Shown: positions 9,965 to 20,854, numbered from the stretch's first letter. The stretch: DNA of 64,000 nt from Agrypnia vestita (GCA_016648135.1 JADDOH010000177.1:1-64000), one strand, 5' to 3'. The notes: generated by a model not told the origin, from the letters alone. Translations and numbers: made by a program.

Positions 9965-10023
9965 ATTGATGTGACACGTATTCCGTGTTCGCATCTCTAT
10001 TTTAAAAAAAAAAAAAAAAAAAA
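9965..10023 (+). mobile_element. SINE 3' tail fragment
   Basis: Matches only the ATTGATGTGACACGTATTCC body end and the poly-A of the SINEs at 4131 and 4377. The tRNA head is missing. Confidence 0.6.
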
Positions 10024-10572
10024 TATGAGGTTATAGTGTGTTAGTTTGTTTGTGTAAGTGTGCCTATTTTATCTCTCCCCTTGTTTCGGATCTTTTAATT
10101 TGATCTGAATCTCCCGTACTACCGTACAACCTAATACCACCTAATTACTATACTTGTATATTTTAAGTTAGTATAAACAACGCTTGTAAATTTTTCGAAA
10201 CCCATATCTAGCGTATTTGTATATAAATAAGTAACAAAACATTTAATAAACTCTTCAAAGAAAAAACTAATTTATTATTGGGAAGAAAATATATACTTAT
10301 GGTCAAGTTTGTTGGCTGAATTTTTATTCTTATTTGTATAATGGTACTTATCCTGTTCAAATATTAATATATTATTTAATAATCTTACAAAATAAAATAT
10401 CATATAAGTAAAATGAATTATTTCATATAATTAATAATTTCATCAAAAAATTATTTTGTTATTTTTAAGAAGAAAAAAATTATTATTTCATTTTATAGTA
10501 TTTTTACATGTCAAGGAAAAGATCGCAAATACCATAGAAAAGTATTTCAAGTAAATTTCTTTCTGACATACC

Positions 10573-10665
10573 TTCGTAGCCTTCGTTGTCTAGTGGGCAT
10601 GACGTAATTTACAATATTCTCTTAGGTCTTGGTTTCGGTTCCCGGCGAGGTCACACTACATCTAC
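10573..10665 (+). mobile_element. tRNA-like SINE head, third type
   Basis: CTTCGTTGTCTAGTGGGCATGA resembles an A box and GGTTTCGGTTCCCGGCGAGG a B box with its flank. The copy at 59710 shares the GGTTCCGGGTTCGACTCCCGG-type B box and GAGGTCACA. Diverged, no foldable tRNA. Confidence 0.5.
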
Positions 10666-10669
10666 CTAT

Positions 10670-11510
10670 TATTTTCTAAGCCTGGGTATTTTTGTATTGA
10701 GTTTCGCTACAGTAATTGTGATATCCTTCCCCTGGGTTAAAAATGATCTTTTTGTCGTGGAGTCTGGGATCCTCAGTGAGAGTCCAGAATGTTCTTCAGG
10801 GTTTATTTGATCCGTACAAAATATAACAATATCGCGACAAGGTACAATTAACGGTTCTAATTTGCTCTTTAGTAGCGTGCTTTCATGCTGGCGCGCACCA
10901 CACGGCGCATCTCTTTTATCTCATTTTTCATCTCTACCTTACGTCTCTCTCTTGCGCCCAGAGAGACGTTCATCCAGATACATTGCAGTCACTATACGCT
11001 ACACTTTTCGTGCCATGTTGTGGTGTGAAAAATAAAAATGAATCATAATTCTCTATTATGAAAATTGTATTCTTGTTAGTTCATCCCTTCTTTGGGATTC
11101 TTATATATCAATTCATTGTTTGTCATTTAAAAAATGTCAAGGTCCTACGATAAATAAAAAAAATACGCAATGTTGCAGTTTTTCCGCTCTCCTGTAATAT
11201 AAACGTTTTTCACATACGACACTTTTCTATGGGATGTGCGATATCTTTTTTGATTATGGTGAAAATTTTTTCTGTAGATTCCTTTAGCAAGGGATGAAAT
11301 AATAAGCGTTGAACAAAGGATTTTTTAATTTAATCTTAATAACGGTTTATGTATGTATATTACATAAGAGACTGTTTCATTGTATTTATATGATATAGAA
11401 TTGCTTGTCAATATTACAAATCTAATAAAATTGTGCTTTGGAACATTTTAAAATTCATGTTGTACATTATAGCTTTTATAAATAATTTTTATGTCTTTTT
11501 TTGGTAACCT
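10670..11510. other. No supported gene
   Basis: A slightly GC-richer patch at 10860-10990 contains CTCTCTCTTGCGCCCAGAGAGACG, but no coding signal. The rest is AT-rich. Confidence 0.4.
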
Positions 11511-11514
11511 TATA

Positions 11515-11640
11515 AACGTTATATAAAATATATAAAAAAATATATATATAAAAATATATATATAAAAATAAGAAAAAAAAAATATATAAAAAAAAATAAA
11601 AAAATATATAAAATATATAAAAAAAAATAAGAAACGGTTT
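11515..11640. repeat. AT-rich simple repeat
   Basis: Runs of TATATA, AAAATATATA and poly-A. Open frames over it are artefacts of low complexity. Confidence 0.8.
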
Positions 11641-11837
11641 TGTCGCATGAATATATTGCTTACATTTTTTAAATATCGGGTGCTTTGTAAGTTTAACGCA
11701 TTAGAAAACGTTAACTGTGATTGTTGTGAATTGTTTGTTCTAATGAAAGTTTATTATAATTAAATAAAAAGTAAAATTTATATCTGAAAACCATAATATA
11801 TATTTTATTTTTTATACGTATGCAAAGACCATATTTA

Positions 11838-11925
11838 CATTTTGGTTGGACCATGCCTATCTCACTAGAATAATGAGACAGGAATAGCTTACACATAAAG
11901 AGTACACGACACAAAACATATTGTC
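11838..11925. repeat. Dispersed hairpin repeat, copy 3
   Basis: TTTTGGTTGGACCATGCCTATC and AATGAGACAGGAATAG match the repeat at 9741 with more divergence. It abuts the TGTCACGGGACGTGGC repeat that begins at 11923. Confidence 0.5.
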
Positions 11926-12262
11926 ACGGGACGTGGCTTTAGGAGGGAAATGAAAACACTGCAAATTAATTTGGTTTAATTTAGTATCAAAGAAAGTCAC
12001 TATACACGAGTTAAATTGAAGTTTGTAATTTTATATTCGCTAAATGTCTTCCAAATATTTCACACACATACTTATTATTGAACTGTTTCTTGATTTGCAC
12101 TAATAAATGCTGTTGCTATCGCTTAGATCACTTCTGGTAAATTCCATTCAATATTTGCTCGTAGAAACTTCTTGCCCCGGTTTATTCTTTCCTTCATTGG
12201 TAGTCACACTGTATCTGTTCGCTTTCTAATATCGCGTGTTGTAATATCACGAATCACTGATC
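11923..12262. repeat. Interspersed repeat beginning TGTCACGGGACGTGGC, copy 1 (possible LTR)
   Basis: Shares its opening TGTCACGGGA-GTGGC and later blocks (AATATTTCACACAC, CTTATTATT, CTGTTTCTTGATTTGCACTAAT, GATCACTT) with 55139-55600. A looser relative lies at 26635-27065. The TG start is LTR-like, but I found no matching CA end, primer-binding site or target duplication, so the class is open. Confidence 0.5.
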
Positions 12263-12263
12263 A

Positions 12264-12328
12264 CGTGAAGATACCAGTGCGACATCCGTAGCGTAAAACG
12301 CTACGGATGTCGCACTAGTATCTTCACG
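12264..12328. repeat. Near-perfect 30-bp hairpin
   Basis: Left arm 12264-12293 and right arm 12299-12328 are reverse complements with one mismatch in 30, separated by a 5-base loop (TAAAA). The arms run from CGTGAAGATAC to ATCCGTAGCG. GC content is well above the surroundings. It sits at the boundary of the repeat that starts at 11923. A foldback end of a mobile element is the simplest reading; a transcribed hairpin RNA is possible but unsupported. Confidence 0.85.
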
Positions 12329-12511
12329 AACTGAATTGCCCGAGCCCGCGTCACGTGACTCCCTTTATAGCTTAACACCCTCGAAAGGTTTATTCTAGAG
12401 GTAACGAGAAGCCTGCAGAAAGATCTAGATGATTTTAAGTAGGATTTCACTACTCGATGGAATGTCGTATAATTCTCTAAAGAGATGAAAATCAACCGCC
12501 GGTTGATTTAT

Positions 12512-13071
12512 GAGCACGCTAATGTCATTTACCACGAGAGGGGGTATCTTTTGAGCATGTATGAACAGGCTTGCTTATGAGCATGCTAATGTCATTCGCG
12601 GCCAGTGTCGATTATCAATGCGATCTTCTCGTCCGCGACAGATGAAACAAATATGGTGCATTGGGGAGATGACTACATTTCGTGATTTATTATAGGAATC
12701 ACGAATATCTATGGAAAAATAATATAGAAAGAAACATTGTTTATAAAACTTTATTAAAAGACACGAATGATTCAAATCTTACAATAAAAATTATAAAAAC
12801 TAAAATCAAAAATATGCGGATGGAAACTCGGGAACTGTTTTAATTTATTGGTTCACTCGAATCTCCTGTTTCAGTTTGCAAAGTATTTTGAACAAGAGCG
12901 TCTCTATTCTATGACAAGAGCATGCCAGTAATAAGCATGTGTGTTTGATTCTTAGCTTTGAGCATGCTCATTCATGAGCATGATTGAAATAAGCATGCTA
13001 ATTAATAACCAGCAAGTGTGTACAATTGTTAGAGTATGCTAGTTTTGAGCATGCTCAAAAATAAGCATGTA
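12512..13071. repeat. Cluster of GAGCATGC-type palindromic motifs
   Basis: At least ten occurrences of [G/A]AGCATG or close variants lie within 560 bases, several as full palindromes. TGAGCATGCTCA occurs twice (about 12958 and 13047), and GAGCATGCTAATGTCATT with its GAGCACGCTAATGTCATT variant at 12579 and 12512. They are irregularly spaced, so this is not a simple tandem repeat. Confidence 0.7.
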
Positions 13072-13079
13072 TATCAGTA

Positions 13080-13995
13080 CCTTATTGCTGGCTGCTGAGC
13101 CCTGCAGTGGGTGGCCTTGGTGGCTGCTGGGTAGTCATCAGCATCTGCGATTGGCTATCTCTCATTACCAGCTTCTTTTCATACGAAATGTTGCTCGCTG
13201 CATGCATCTTTGGAGCAATTTTAAGAAACATACTGAAACAGTCAAATGAACGATGCTTCGGTCTACCCAGTACGAAGAGAAGGTGGGTAGCACCAATGCC
13301 AGCACGTGAAAACGGGCGCATTTCTTAAGAAATTATGGGCACGGAGTAAGAATGTAACCTCCCAGCGCGGGAGTTTGAAATACCTGGGGTATTCGTTTCA
13401 TGAAGTATTATCAATCTGCTGTTACTTTTTGACACGCCCCGCCCTCGTGAATGCTGTTAAATAAATATGCATCTTGCGCGAAGGGAAGGTTTACATTAGT
13501 GGAATAGTAGAATAGTATGATGCTATTTTTTTTCATTATACTGAATAAATTAAAAAATGGTAATCGCATTTACAATCTTCATGGTTTTCAATCACTGATA
13601 TTATTAAATAGCATTAACTCTTACATAATTTAGTCAAGAGTATTACAATATCTAAAATTAGTTACTGCTGGATCTTGAACCAAGAACTTCTAGAATGCTT
13701 TACTGAATAAAATATGTTTCGCTTAAAAATTACCGTATAAATACGAGTTCTATATATTTTTATTAGTGAAGCATCCTACTGGCTATTAATTACCCCATTA
13801 GTAATTATATTTTTATGAAACATAGATTTGTTCTTGATGTGTTTCTTAGCTTGAAAAATTTTTTTTTGATTCACGAATAAAATATAATTTGTGCATTTTT
13901 TTGTTGTTTTAAAATGACGAATTTCATTCCTGTAAATTTAAACGCTTTAATTTTCTGACTACTTTAATCGAACGTGTGACAATTTTTTTATTTTT
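13080..13995. other. No supported gene
   Basis: The stretch 13085-13330 is GC-richer, with overlapping open frames on both strands. None shows a domain or convincing splice sites. The rest is AT-rich. Confidence 0.35.
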
Positions 13996-14000
13996 ATATT

Positions 14001-14125
14001 TTAACATACAGATCGTCAGCAGGTCATTGATGACCCTAATAGACGGTCATTTAGTGACATTAGAGTACGAGTTTGAGAATTTTGTGAACATTTGAATATG
14101 ATAATATATAATACACTTTTGTTGG
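14001..14125. repeat. Interspersed repeat (AGGTCATTGATGACCCTAAT family), copy 1
   Basis: AACATACAGATCGTCAGCAGG, GACATTAGAGTAC and TTTTGTGAACATTTGAATATGA are shared almost base for base with 39241-39360. A third copy, split by a hAT element, is at 61798-62530. Unclassified. Confidence 0.65.
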
Positions 14126-14970
14126 GTTGTGTTTTGACAGTTGAAGGGGAATATATGTTTACACGTTTAAATAAGAGTAAGGGTAAAATCTTAGAACTGA
14201 TACGTATACGGCCTTCGATCAATCGAAGCCTTATCCGTGGACACTCCTCCATAATAATAAAGCTTTCGACGGGTGACTGTCAATGTGTTGTCATTTATCA
14301 TAATTTGTGATAAAAAAAAATACAAGCAATATAAAATTACAATTTCACCACATCCATAGAAACCCAAGATTTTTAATTGAGACTTAAGTTCATCAAATTT
14401 AAATTTAAATCAGTTTTATCAGACCCTCCTTACTCTCTGAATGTTGTCTCAGCAGATTTCTACCAGTTTATTTCATTCCAAAAAAGTGTAACCAATCCAA
14501 ACGGTCAGCCGTAAGTACATAGCTTTGTCGATGTCATTTCTCATTAAAACCTTCAAAATTATTCGACAAGGGAATTAATAAATGGAAATCGATAGTACTT
14601 AATACTGGTGATTGTAGATTGTAACTTTTTAAAATACAATTTTCAATTTCAACAGTAAAACGGAACCAACTTAAGAATCAACCCAGTATTACAGCATCAA
14701 ATATAATAAACGCAATAAACGACAAACCTATAACGCATTCTTCTCGAGAAACAACCAGACCAATATTGCATTCTATTGTGATTTGTATTCTTAGTGCATT
14801 ATCGGTGATATTGCATTCTTTTAAGATATGATACAACAGCAGCATGTGTGGGCTTATAAATAAATAAAATAAAATATGGCGAACAGCCACGTGTCTTGAA
14901 AAACCGTGAAAATTCCTGTGGGAAATTGTTGAAGTAATTAAAGGTTTTTTATTCTTCGAAAACAGCAAAA
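14126..14970. other. No supported gene
   Basis: AT-rich sequence without a recognised element. Confidence 0.4.
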
Positions 14971-15500
14971 TCATTTTGTGGTAACATTATTAATATCATT
15001 TATAAAAATAAACTTAATTTTCACCATTTTTTAATTAAAAAATATCAACATGTTTCAGAGTACGTAGCACCTTCGTCAGGATACAATTGTATACTAATTA
15101 ATTAAATTCAAAAATCGAAGTACAAACAATCACAATATAGAAAAAATTATATATGGAAAATGAATACTAATTAAGTACCTAACGTACCTAACGTGAAAAT
15201 AAATTTAAAATAAAACTATTTGGAAACTATTAAAAGGACCTGATTATTTATAAATTCAATTTACTATTAACACTTTTTTTTATTTCCAAAATTTCTAATT
15301 TATGTTAAGTAGGTAGTTTATTATTGTTCATTTTCCACATATAATTTTTTCTATATTTTGATTGTCTATACTTCGATTTTCGTATTTAATTTGTTAGTAT
15401 ACAATTGTATCCTGACTGTATGGGCTCTGAAACACGTTGAAATTTTTCAATACAAAAGTGGTAAAAACTAAATTTATGTTTATTAATTATATAATTAAAG
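14971..15500. mobile_element. Foldback element with Penelope-like termini
   Basis: Two arms in inverted orientation (about 14985-15240 and 15265-15500). Each carries AATATCAACATGTTTCAGAG or its variant, the box TCGTCAGG or its variant, and the palindrome GTATACAATTGTATAC. The arm ends (TTTTGTGGTAACATTATTAA, TTTCACCA) recur at 54125 and 59325. CTGACGA and GAAACATG on the minus strand of the left arm correspond to the terminal motif of the Penelope-like fragments at 2219 and 29042, so I infer a head-to-head pair of such termini. Confidence 0.5.
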
Positions 15501-15504
15501 GTTA

Positions 15505-16220
15505 TTTAGTACTCGATCCTAAGATTCATTTTCAATGTTTTGATATGTGAACGAATTTTAATAAATTCTTTATTGGTTAACAAAAGAAACATTTCAAAAA
15601 ATTATACTAGAATAATAATTTACGAAACCAAATGAATAACAACGGTTAAATCGGAAAAAATTCATTTTTTCCGTGTATTATCCAATTCAAACTAAATTAC
15701 AATACTATCCGACATTATTGTCAATCATCGAAAGACATGGAAGAGTGGAACATTTTGAATATCTGAAAAGGAAAGTGGTATACATAAAGGTGTATAAAAT
15801 CAGGAAATGCTCGTCACGGAAATTGCTGTCACCGAGGTTGTCACAGAATTAAAAAAAAAAAATTCTTTCTGTGAGTGTAAGTTTTAGAAAATAATGATAA
15901 TAATAATTAAACAAAATTTGTGGTCTAATACGTCATAACCCAAGGGGGAAATTAAATAACTCGGAACGATATAACGCCCCAGGTAGCGTGAGGAAGCTGA
16001 GAGTGCAGTGAATTTTATTTTTAATTTTATCAATTTATTTTCTTACATTTTTTTAAATATCACTAGACCCACAAAACATCTCAAAAGACCTTTATCTTAA
16101 AATGTTACTACATTTCATTAATTCTTCAATTTTAAGTAAATTTATATAAATATGTAATACATAAATAAGCAAATCTAAATATAGCAAAATAATAATTCAT
16201 GATCATTACAGTAATGATAC
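15505..16220. other. No supported gene
   Basis: AT-rich sequence; nothing recognised. Confidence 0.4.
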
Positions 16221-16223
16221 ACA

Positions 16224-16535
16224 TCACATTAATTCATCGTCATTATAATCATCACTCTTGGCTCTAAAACCCCTGGTGGGTCTTGGCCTCCTCAAGAGTC
16301 TTCCTCCACTCATCTCGGTTTGTGCCAGCTCTCTCCAGTTCAGGAGCTCCAAAGCAGATATGTCTTTGAGGACGTTGTCACTCCATCTTAATTTTGGCCT
16401 TCCTAAGCTTCTTAGCCCTATCGGCCTTGAGTTCAGCAGGGACTTTGGTGCTTGATGCTGGGTCATTCTCTCCACATGACCCAGCCACCGATTTATAAAT
16501 CGTCCCAGTTTTATAAATTTTGTGACGTTCAGCTT
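16224..16535 (-). pseudogene. RTE-type non-LTR reverse-transcriptase tail
   Basis: Read downwards: RWLGHVERMTQHQAPKSLL, then LGRPKLRWSDNVLKDI, then NWRELAQTEMSGGRLLRRP and a TRGF-type end next to a GAT repeat. The series GH-x-x-RM, GRP-x-x-RW-x-D, W-x-x-x-A is the C-terminal signature of RTE-like non-LTR retrotransposons. 5'-truncated, as usual for these elements; no polymerase core remains. Confidence 0.75.
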
Positions 16536-16669
16536 GTAGAAGGCCGTAAAATAATCTTTTAAAAAGTTTTTATAATTTTTAAATCAAATCGCGAAAAGGA
16601 AATTCCACTACAAATTAACAACTTCAAAGTTAGAAAGAAATTATAAATAGTTCTAAAAAATATTGAACC

Positions 16670-16900
16670 CTACTTGTTAATCTCCAATTGGTGCATTAAC
16701 ATATTTTCAGGGGCTCGCACTTTTTTTAGAACGCCCAGTAGGTACTCTCTTAATTTATCTCTGGTCAATACACGCACTGAATGGCCCGCTTGTTTCAGTT
16801 GGATTGCCGAAATGTCACCACAAACTATTCTTGTAGTGGTTATATTGCGCTTTATATGGGGAACGTTTTTTCGCGAACTTTCGGTTATGATCAACCAACT
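16670..16900 (-). pseudogene. Unidentified coding-like fragment
   Basis: The end of a 123-codon minus-strand frame reads like real protein: VCGDISAIQLKQAGHSVRV, LTRDKLREYLLGVLKKV, then a short tail to a stop at 16670. Base composition is less AT-rich than the flanks. I do not recognise the family. The upstream half of the frame (above about 16900) looks non-coding. A transposon protein remnant is most likely, given the context. Confidence 0.25.
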
Positions 16901-16904
16901 TCTA

Positions 16905-17825
16905 AACCTTTCTAATAATTTATAACTAAATATCCAGATGGATGAAAATCGTCGAATAAGTGTAATATTTTCTATTTTTACACCCTCGTGACAATAAAAA
17001 AGAAAAATAAATAATTTGAGTTTGTGTAATTTTCTTATCAAAATTCAACAAAAATCAAAACACTTACATGAGATATTGAATTACAATTTGTTTATATAAT
17101 AGGCTTTCTTGCTTCTACTGTGTATTAAATATTAATTATGTATGATACGTGTCTAATATGACATTCTGTGTTTAAGTATCAACAGGTTATATTGAAAATC
17201 TAATACTCGACTGAAACCATTTTTTCATGGGATTGACATATCTTATTTATGAACATCGACATGAATTTATTCTCACTTTTATTGAATATCTTTTTATCCC
17301 ACGAATTGAATATATTGAAACGAGAGTATTGCTTTTTGTACATTCGGATCATGTATACATTTATGTAAATACAATGTACATTATGTAAGAATACTTTCAT
17401 ACACGGTGTTCGTCTTTTTGCAATTTGCTTAATGTAATTTTTTTGCCATTTAGGAGTCAATTTGTGGGGAATATAAAAACCGTATTAACATAGTAAATGC
17501 AACATTAAGAACGAAATGTATTATACTATTGTATTTTGCTATTAATGTGTGTTTATTCATTATGAATATGATTAAACGAATTAACTTAGAAACCGGTTGG
17601 TTTTTACCAAAAATTAAGTGGTGATGAATTGAGAAAATTCGTTTAATTTATTTTTTAAAGTATTATTTAAAACTTTAAAATCGGTTCTTCCAACATAGTA
17701 CGAGATGGTAGAAGCAGAAAGAATTGCACGTAATCAATGATAATACAGCACTCTACATCATTTATAAGTAAATTGAGAAATTCTACAAATGAAACCCAAT
17801 AGATTATGGAACCATCGCGATGCGA
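16905..17825. other. No supported gene
   Basis: AT-rich sequence; nothing recognised. Confidence 0.4.
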
Positions 17826-17832
17826 CATTGCC

Positions 17833-17880
17833 TATAAAAGAGATCGACCGGCTACTGCGCACTAGAGTGTGCGTCAGAGT
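17833..17880 (+). promoter_or_regulatory. Possible TATA promoter
   Basis: TATAAAA at 17833-17839 is followed by the inverted-repeat-like GCGCACTAGAGTGTGCG and TCAGAG (17874-17879), an initiator-like sequence. TATA-to-TCAG spacing is about 41-43 bases, longer than the usual 28-32. A GC-richer leader follows to an ATG at 18101. Confidence 0.35.
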
Positions 17881-18195
17881 TTGTTTTGACGTTTAGCGGA
17901 AGTCACAGACAAAGCGACAACCATAGCGAAAGTGCAAATTATATTCGGCCATTGAAGAAGTACTTAAGTGCGTACTTGCGAGCGGATATTCTCGATAGTG
18001 ATCGATGCGGACTGAAACTGCGTAATGAAGTGTTCCATAGACGAGTGATGCGAATCAGTGCGAATCTGTGTGAAATAGACTAGTGATAATTAGTGTGAGA
18101 ATGGTGGCCCGATTCAAACTCTCTCTGATGGCGTTTTTAAAGAAGTGCACCATAAAATTTGATGGACCTGTGTATTCTGTACAACATAGTAGCTG
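17880..18195 (+). other. Possible 5' exon (leader plus short N-terminus)
   Basis: A leader of about 220 bases of atypical composition for the window is followed by ATG at 18101. The reading MVARFKLSLMAFLKKCTIKF then DGPVYS runs for about 31 codons to a stop. The FLKKCTIKFDGPVYS part weakly resembles the first beta strand of arrestin-domain-containing proteins (x-I-x-F-D...V-Y). The expected G-Q-x-V-x-G continuation is missing, and only a poor donor-like GTACAA follows. It could be the first exon of a gene nested in the receptor intron, a decayed retrocopy, or chance. Confidence 0.25.
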
Positions 18196-18239
18196 ACAGA
18201 TCCTGACAGTCATTGGTGCAGATGAATACTGTAACCGCG

Positions 18240-18690
18240 ACCAATCACGATTGTAATAATTTCGATGTCTGTCCGTCGCTCGTAACTTCGTGTAACTTCT
18301 TTATAGTAAAAAAAGTTTTTTTTTCCTTTTCCTTTTTTGCTTTTAAAAAATAAAAAAAATATTTATTCCTTAGGAACCGACATATAAAGGTACCGTCATT
18401 TTTGACGGGTTACAGTTAGTCATTCAACAAACATAATAATTTCGTTGTCTCTCTGTCCGTCCGTCTGTCCCCGTAACTGCGTGTAACGTCCATAATTTCG
18501 TTCAAGTTCACGGCTAAAAAACAATTTAAACGGCCGGAGATTGGGCTACCTAACCCGAACCGGCCGGGACCGCCAAAAATATAGTATAAATGCATACTAG
18601 GGCTTAGCACGATATAGTATAAATGTATAAGATGCGAACCAATTTTCCGTCATTTTTAACGGATTACAGCTAGTATCTAATAGTTCCCTT
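18240..18690. repeat. Repeats with CCGTCATTTTTGACGG hairpins
   Basis: CGTCATTTTTGACGGGTTACAG at about 18395 and CGTCATTTTTAACGGATTACAG at 18648 match the copy at 5931. Two diverged copies of a CTGTCCGTC...CGTAACT-CGTGTAAC block occur at 18265 and 18450. The CCGTCA-TGACGG core is self-complementary. Probably MITE-derived. Confidence 0.5.
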
Positions 18691-18699
18691 GGAATTAGG

Positions 18700-19140
18700 A
18701 TAAAATTTTCCAGTTCTGACGTTCCAAGTTTTAAAAAAGGATCACGTGGGTTTTGGAAACGAACTTACCTGAGGGTAAAAATAAAAAATAAAATATTCCG
18801 GGAATACTGTTTACAACATAAAGTGGGATTTCAACTTTGATGTTTCAAGTTGAGATTCAACAAAGAAATAATAGGATTCCGATAAGCATTTGTTATTTTA
18901 GGATTTACTAAAATGAGGAATAAAGATTCTCACCTTTGTTCAAAGGAACATTTCCAGTAAGAGATGTTAAAAAATTAGAATTGTTCCTTACAGTTTTGTT
19001 TGTTATTTTATATTTACTGGCAACAAAGCATTTAGAATAACATTTAGATTTAATATTATTAGAAGTGTTTTTTTTTCTTAAAACTTTTGTTGTGTTTTGC
19101 CACATTTGTTTTTTTGACATTAATTATTATTTCAATTTTG
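18700..19140. other. No supported gene
   Basis: AT-rich; nothing recognised. Confidence 0.4.
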
Positions 19141-19189
19141 AATTCTAGGTGGTAAAAAAAGTAATCTATAAAAACCAAGTTTTTATTAT

Positions 19190-19565
19190 ACTCCCTTTCT
19201 CATTTACTAGTGCAAACTGGTTTGGCGCTTAACCTACTCGTTGGGCTTCGGTCGAGCGACGCTACGAAAAAGAGTAATAAAAAATTTCCAAAAATCCAAA
19301 ATTATACTATAATCAGGTTCCGTATCTACCTGATGCGTTGAAATATTTTCATACAACTTAGTAAGTTGTATGAAAAAACCATCAAAAATTTGAATAATCC
19401 TAAAATGTATTAATTTTTTTAACGAAAATTTTACAGATCTTCTTGATCGTCGCCACGGTCTGCTTGCAAAGTTTCAGCTCGATTGGATCACGGGGAAAGG
19501 GTTAAAAATCGATCCAAAGTTTTTTCGTCAAGCAAGCAGACGCCACGAGTTAATATAAAGGGAGT
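19190..19565. mobile_element. ACTCCCTTT MITE, copy 1
   Basis: Bounded by ACTCCCTTT (19190-19198) and AAAGGGAGT (19557-19565). Internal blocks CATTTACTAGTG, GGCGCTTAACCTACTCG, GTTTCAGCTCGATTGGATCACGG and CGCCACGAGTTAATAT are shared in inverted orientation with 30218-30718 and 52940-53234. Conserved sequence continues outside the ACTCCC end (AAAACCAAGTTTTTATTAT), so the true element may be longer. Confidence 0.65.
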
Positions 19566-19739
19566 AATAAACATTGAGCTACGCTAAGCCACTCAGCGGC
19601 CGCCAAGATCTCTTCGAGTTTCATATAAAGTTTCATATAATATATCGAAGAAAAAATCCTTTGTGAACGTTTGTTGTGTTGAGTGTGGATGAACTGAATT
19701 GCAACCGTATAAGATGAAACATCAAACTTAATATTTTAT

Positions 19740-20006
19740 TTATTTATTTTATTTATTTATTTAACGCCCTTATGGGCTTTTACATATATACAGAATAATT
19801 TTTTTAAAAAATAACATATGACAGTTAAAATAATAATACAGTTAAAAGTTACAATAATAATAGTTAAAATGTAATAATAATAGTTAAAATGTAATAATAA
19901 TAATAATAATAATAATAATACAGAAAAACGTGAGACAGATAAAATAATAATACAGTTAAAGGTACAAATAATAATAGTGAAAGGTAAAATAGTAATACAG
20001 AAAAAT
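19740..20006 (-). repeat. 3' untranslated region of a non-LTR element with AAT microsatellite
   Basis: Immediately follows the reverse-transcriptase tail at 20007 on the minus strand. It contains several AATAATAATACAGTTAAA units and a long (TAA)n run at about 19895-19920, and ends in (TTTA)n next to TTAACGCCCTTATGGGC. GGGCGTTATTAATAG at about 9235 is a related end. Confidence 0.5.
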
Positions 20007-20225
20007 TTATTGTCCATTTCCATTTCGCTGAGATGTAAACAATTGTATCAGCTTTGTCCGATACACAGTTATACTATCAGCAAAAATGTCAGCCGCCCCT
20101 GCATGTTCATTCCCTAATGAGTGTAATCTGGGAATTACAGAGTTTGCTAATGCATTAGTTCTGACATTTCCACTATAATAGAATAATGCACTGTGTCTTG
20201 ATGACCTCGATGGGGTAATTTACTT
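20007..20225 (-). pseudogene. Non-LTR reverse-transcriptase C-terminus
   Basis: Read downwards from about 20225: SRSSRHSALFYYSGNVRTN, then ALANSVIPRLHSLGNEHAG, then ADIFADSITVYRTKL to TAA at 20007-20009. The R-T-N-x-x-x-N-S-x-I-P-R-x-x-x-L-x-N pattern is the extreme C-terminus of jockey/CR1-type reverse transcriptases. Intact in frame but severely 5'-truncated. Confidence 0.6.
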
Positions 20226-20229
20226 ATGA

Positions 20230-20850
20230 AATAGAGGGTTGTGTGTAAGGGATGGATTTTTTGGGCTAAAAGCTAAATATATCCGAATAAAAAACGAATT
20301 GTCGCCGCGAAACCCAAAATCGAATTTACCGAACCCGACTTGATATTCTCATCTTTGCTTTTCTCAATTCTCACCATTCCAGATATTACGTTCCGCATGG
20401 CACATTGCGGGGGCGACCCGGCGCATTGTACGCACTTCAAGCAGAACGCTCTCAAAGGGAAAATTATCCAAGGAAATTCGCGAAAAGCGTTTCGGGTTGG
20501 GAATTTTAGTTCCATTAAATTACTCAATTTCATTCGAAAGTATTATGACCTTAAGTAAAGTAACATCCCTTTAGATTCGTTTTATTGCCCAAGCCGTCAG
20601 GAACCAATTTCTTGGTGAAATAGTATTATCAATTCTTCTTGTTTTTAAGTTAAATATGTTACGTGTAAGCGTTTGTGGCATATATGTGTGCAGGTATTCA
20701 GAATCCATCGTAGGACATCGTTTAACTGTCTCATTTATTAAATTATCTTCAGTATTAATATTTTTTTAAATTATTCAACACAGTTTTTAATATATTTGAC
20801 GTAAATTAAAAGCATTTCTTCTTTTTCTCAGCTTTAAATTTTTTTTTAAA
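20230..20850. other. No firm gene; GC-rich patch at 20385-20500
   Basis: Around 20388-20500 the GC content rises, with an acceptor-like ATTCCAG at 20375-20381, and both strands are open. I recognise no domain on either strand, so no exon is called. Confidence 0.35.
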
Positions 20851-20854
20851 TTTT

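Noticed and set aside
11923..12262. Full LTR retrotransposon
   Set aside because: The TG start and second copy at 55139 suggest an LTR, but no CA end, primer-binding site, gag/pol or target duplication was found.
13082..13328. Overlapping open frames on both strands in a GC-richer patch
   Set aside because: Neither strand shows a known motif, and neither has convincing exon boundaries.
20375..20510. Possible internal exon (acceptor-like ATTCCAG, GC-rich, open on both strands)
   Set aside because: No domain, no clear donor, and no match to the phase or content expected for the receptor gene.
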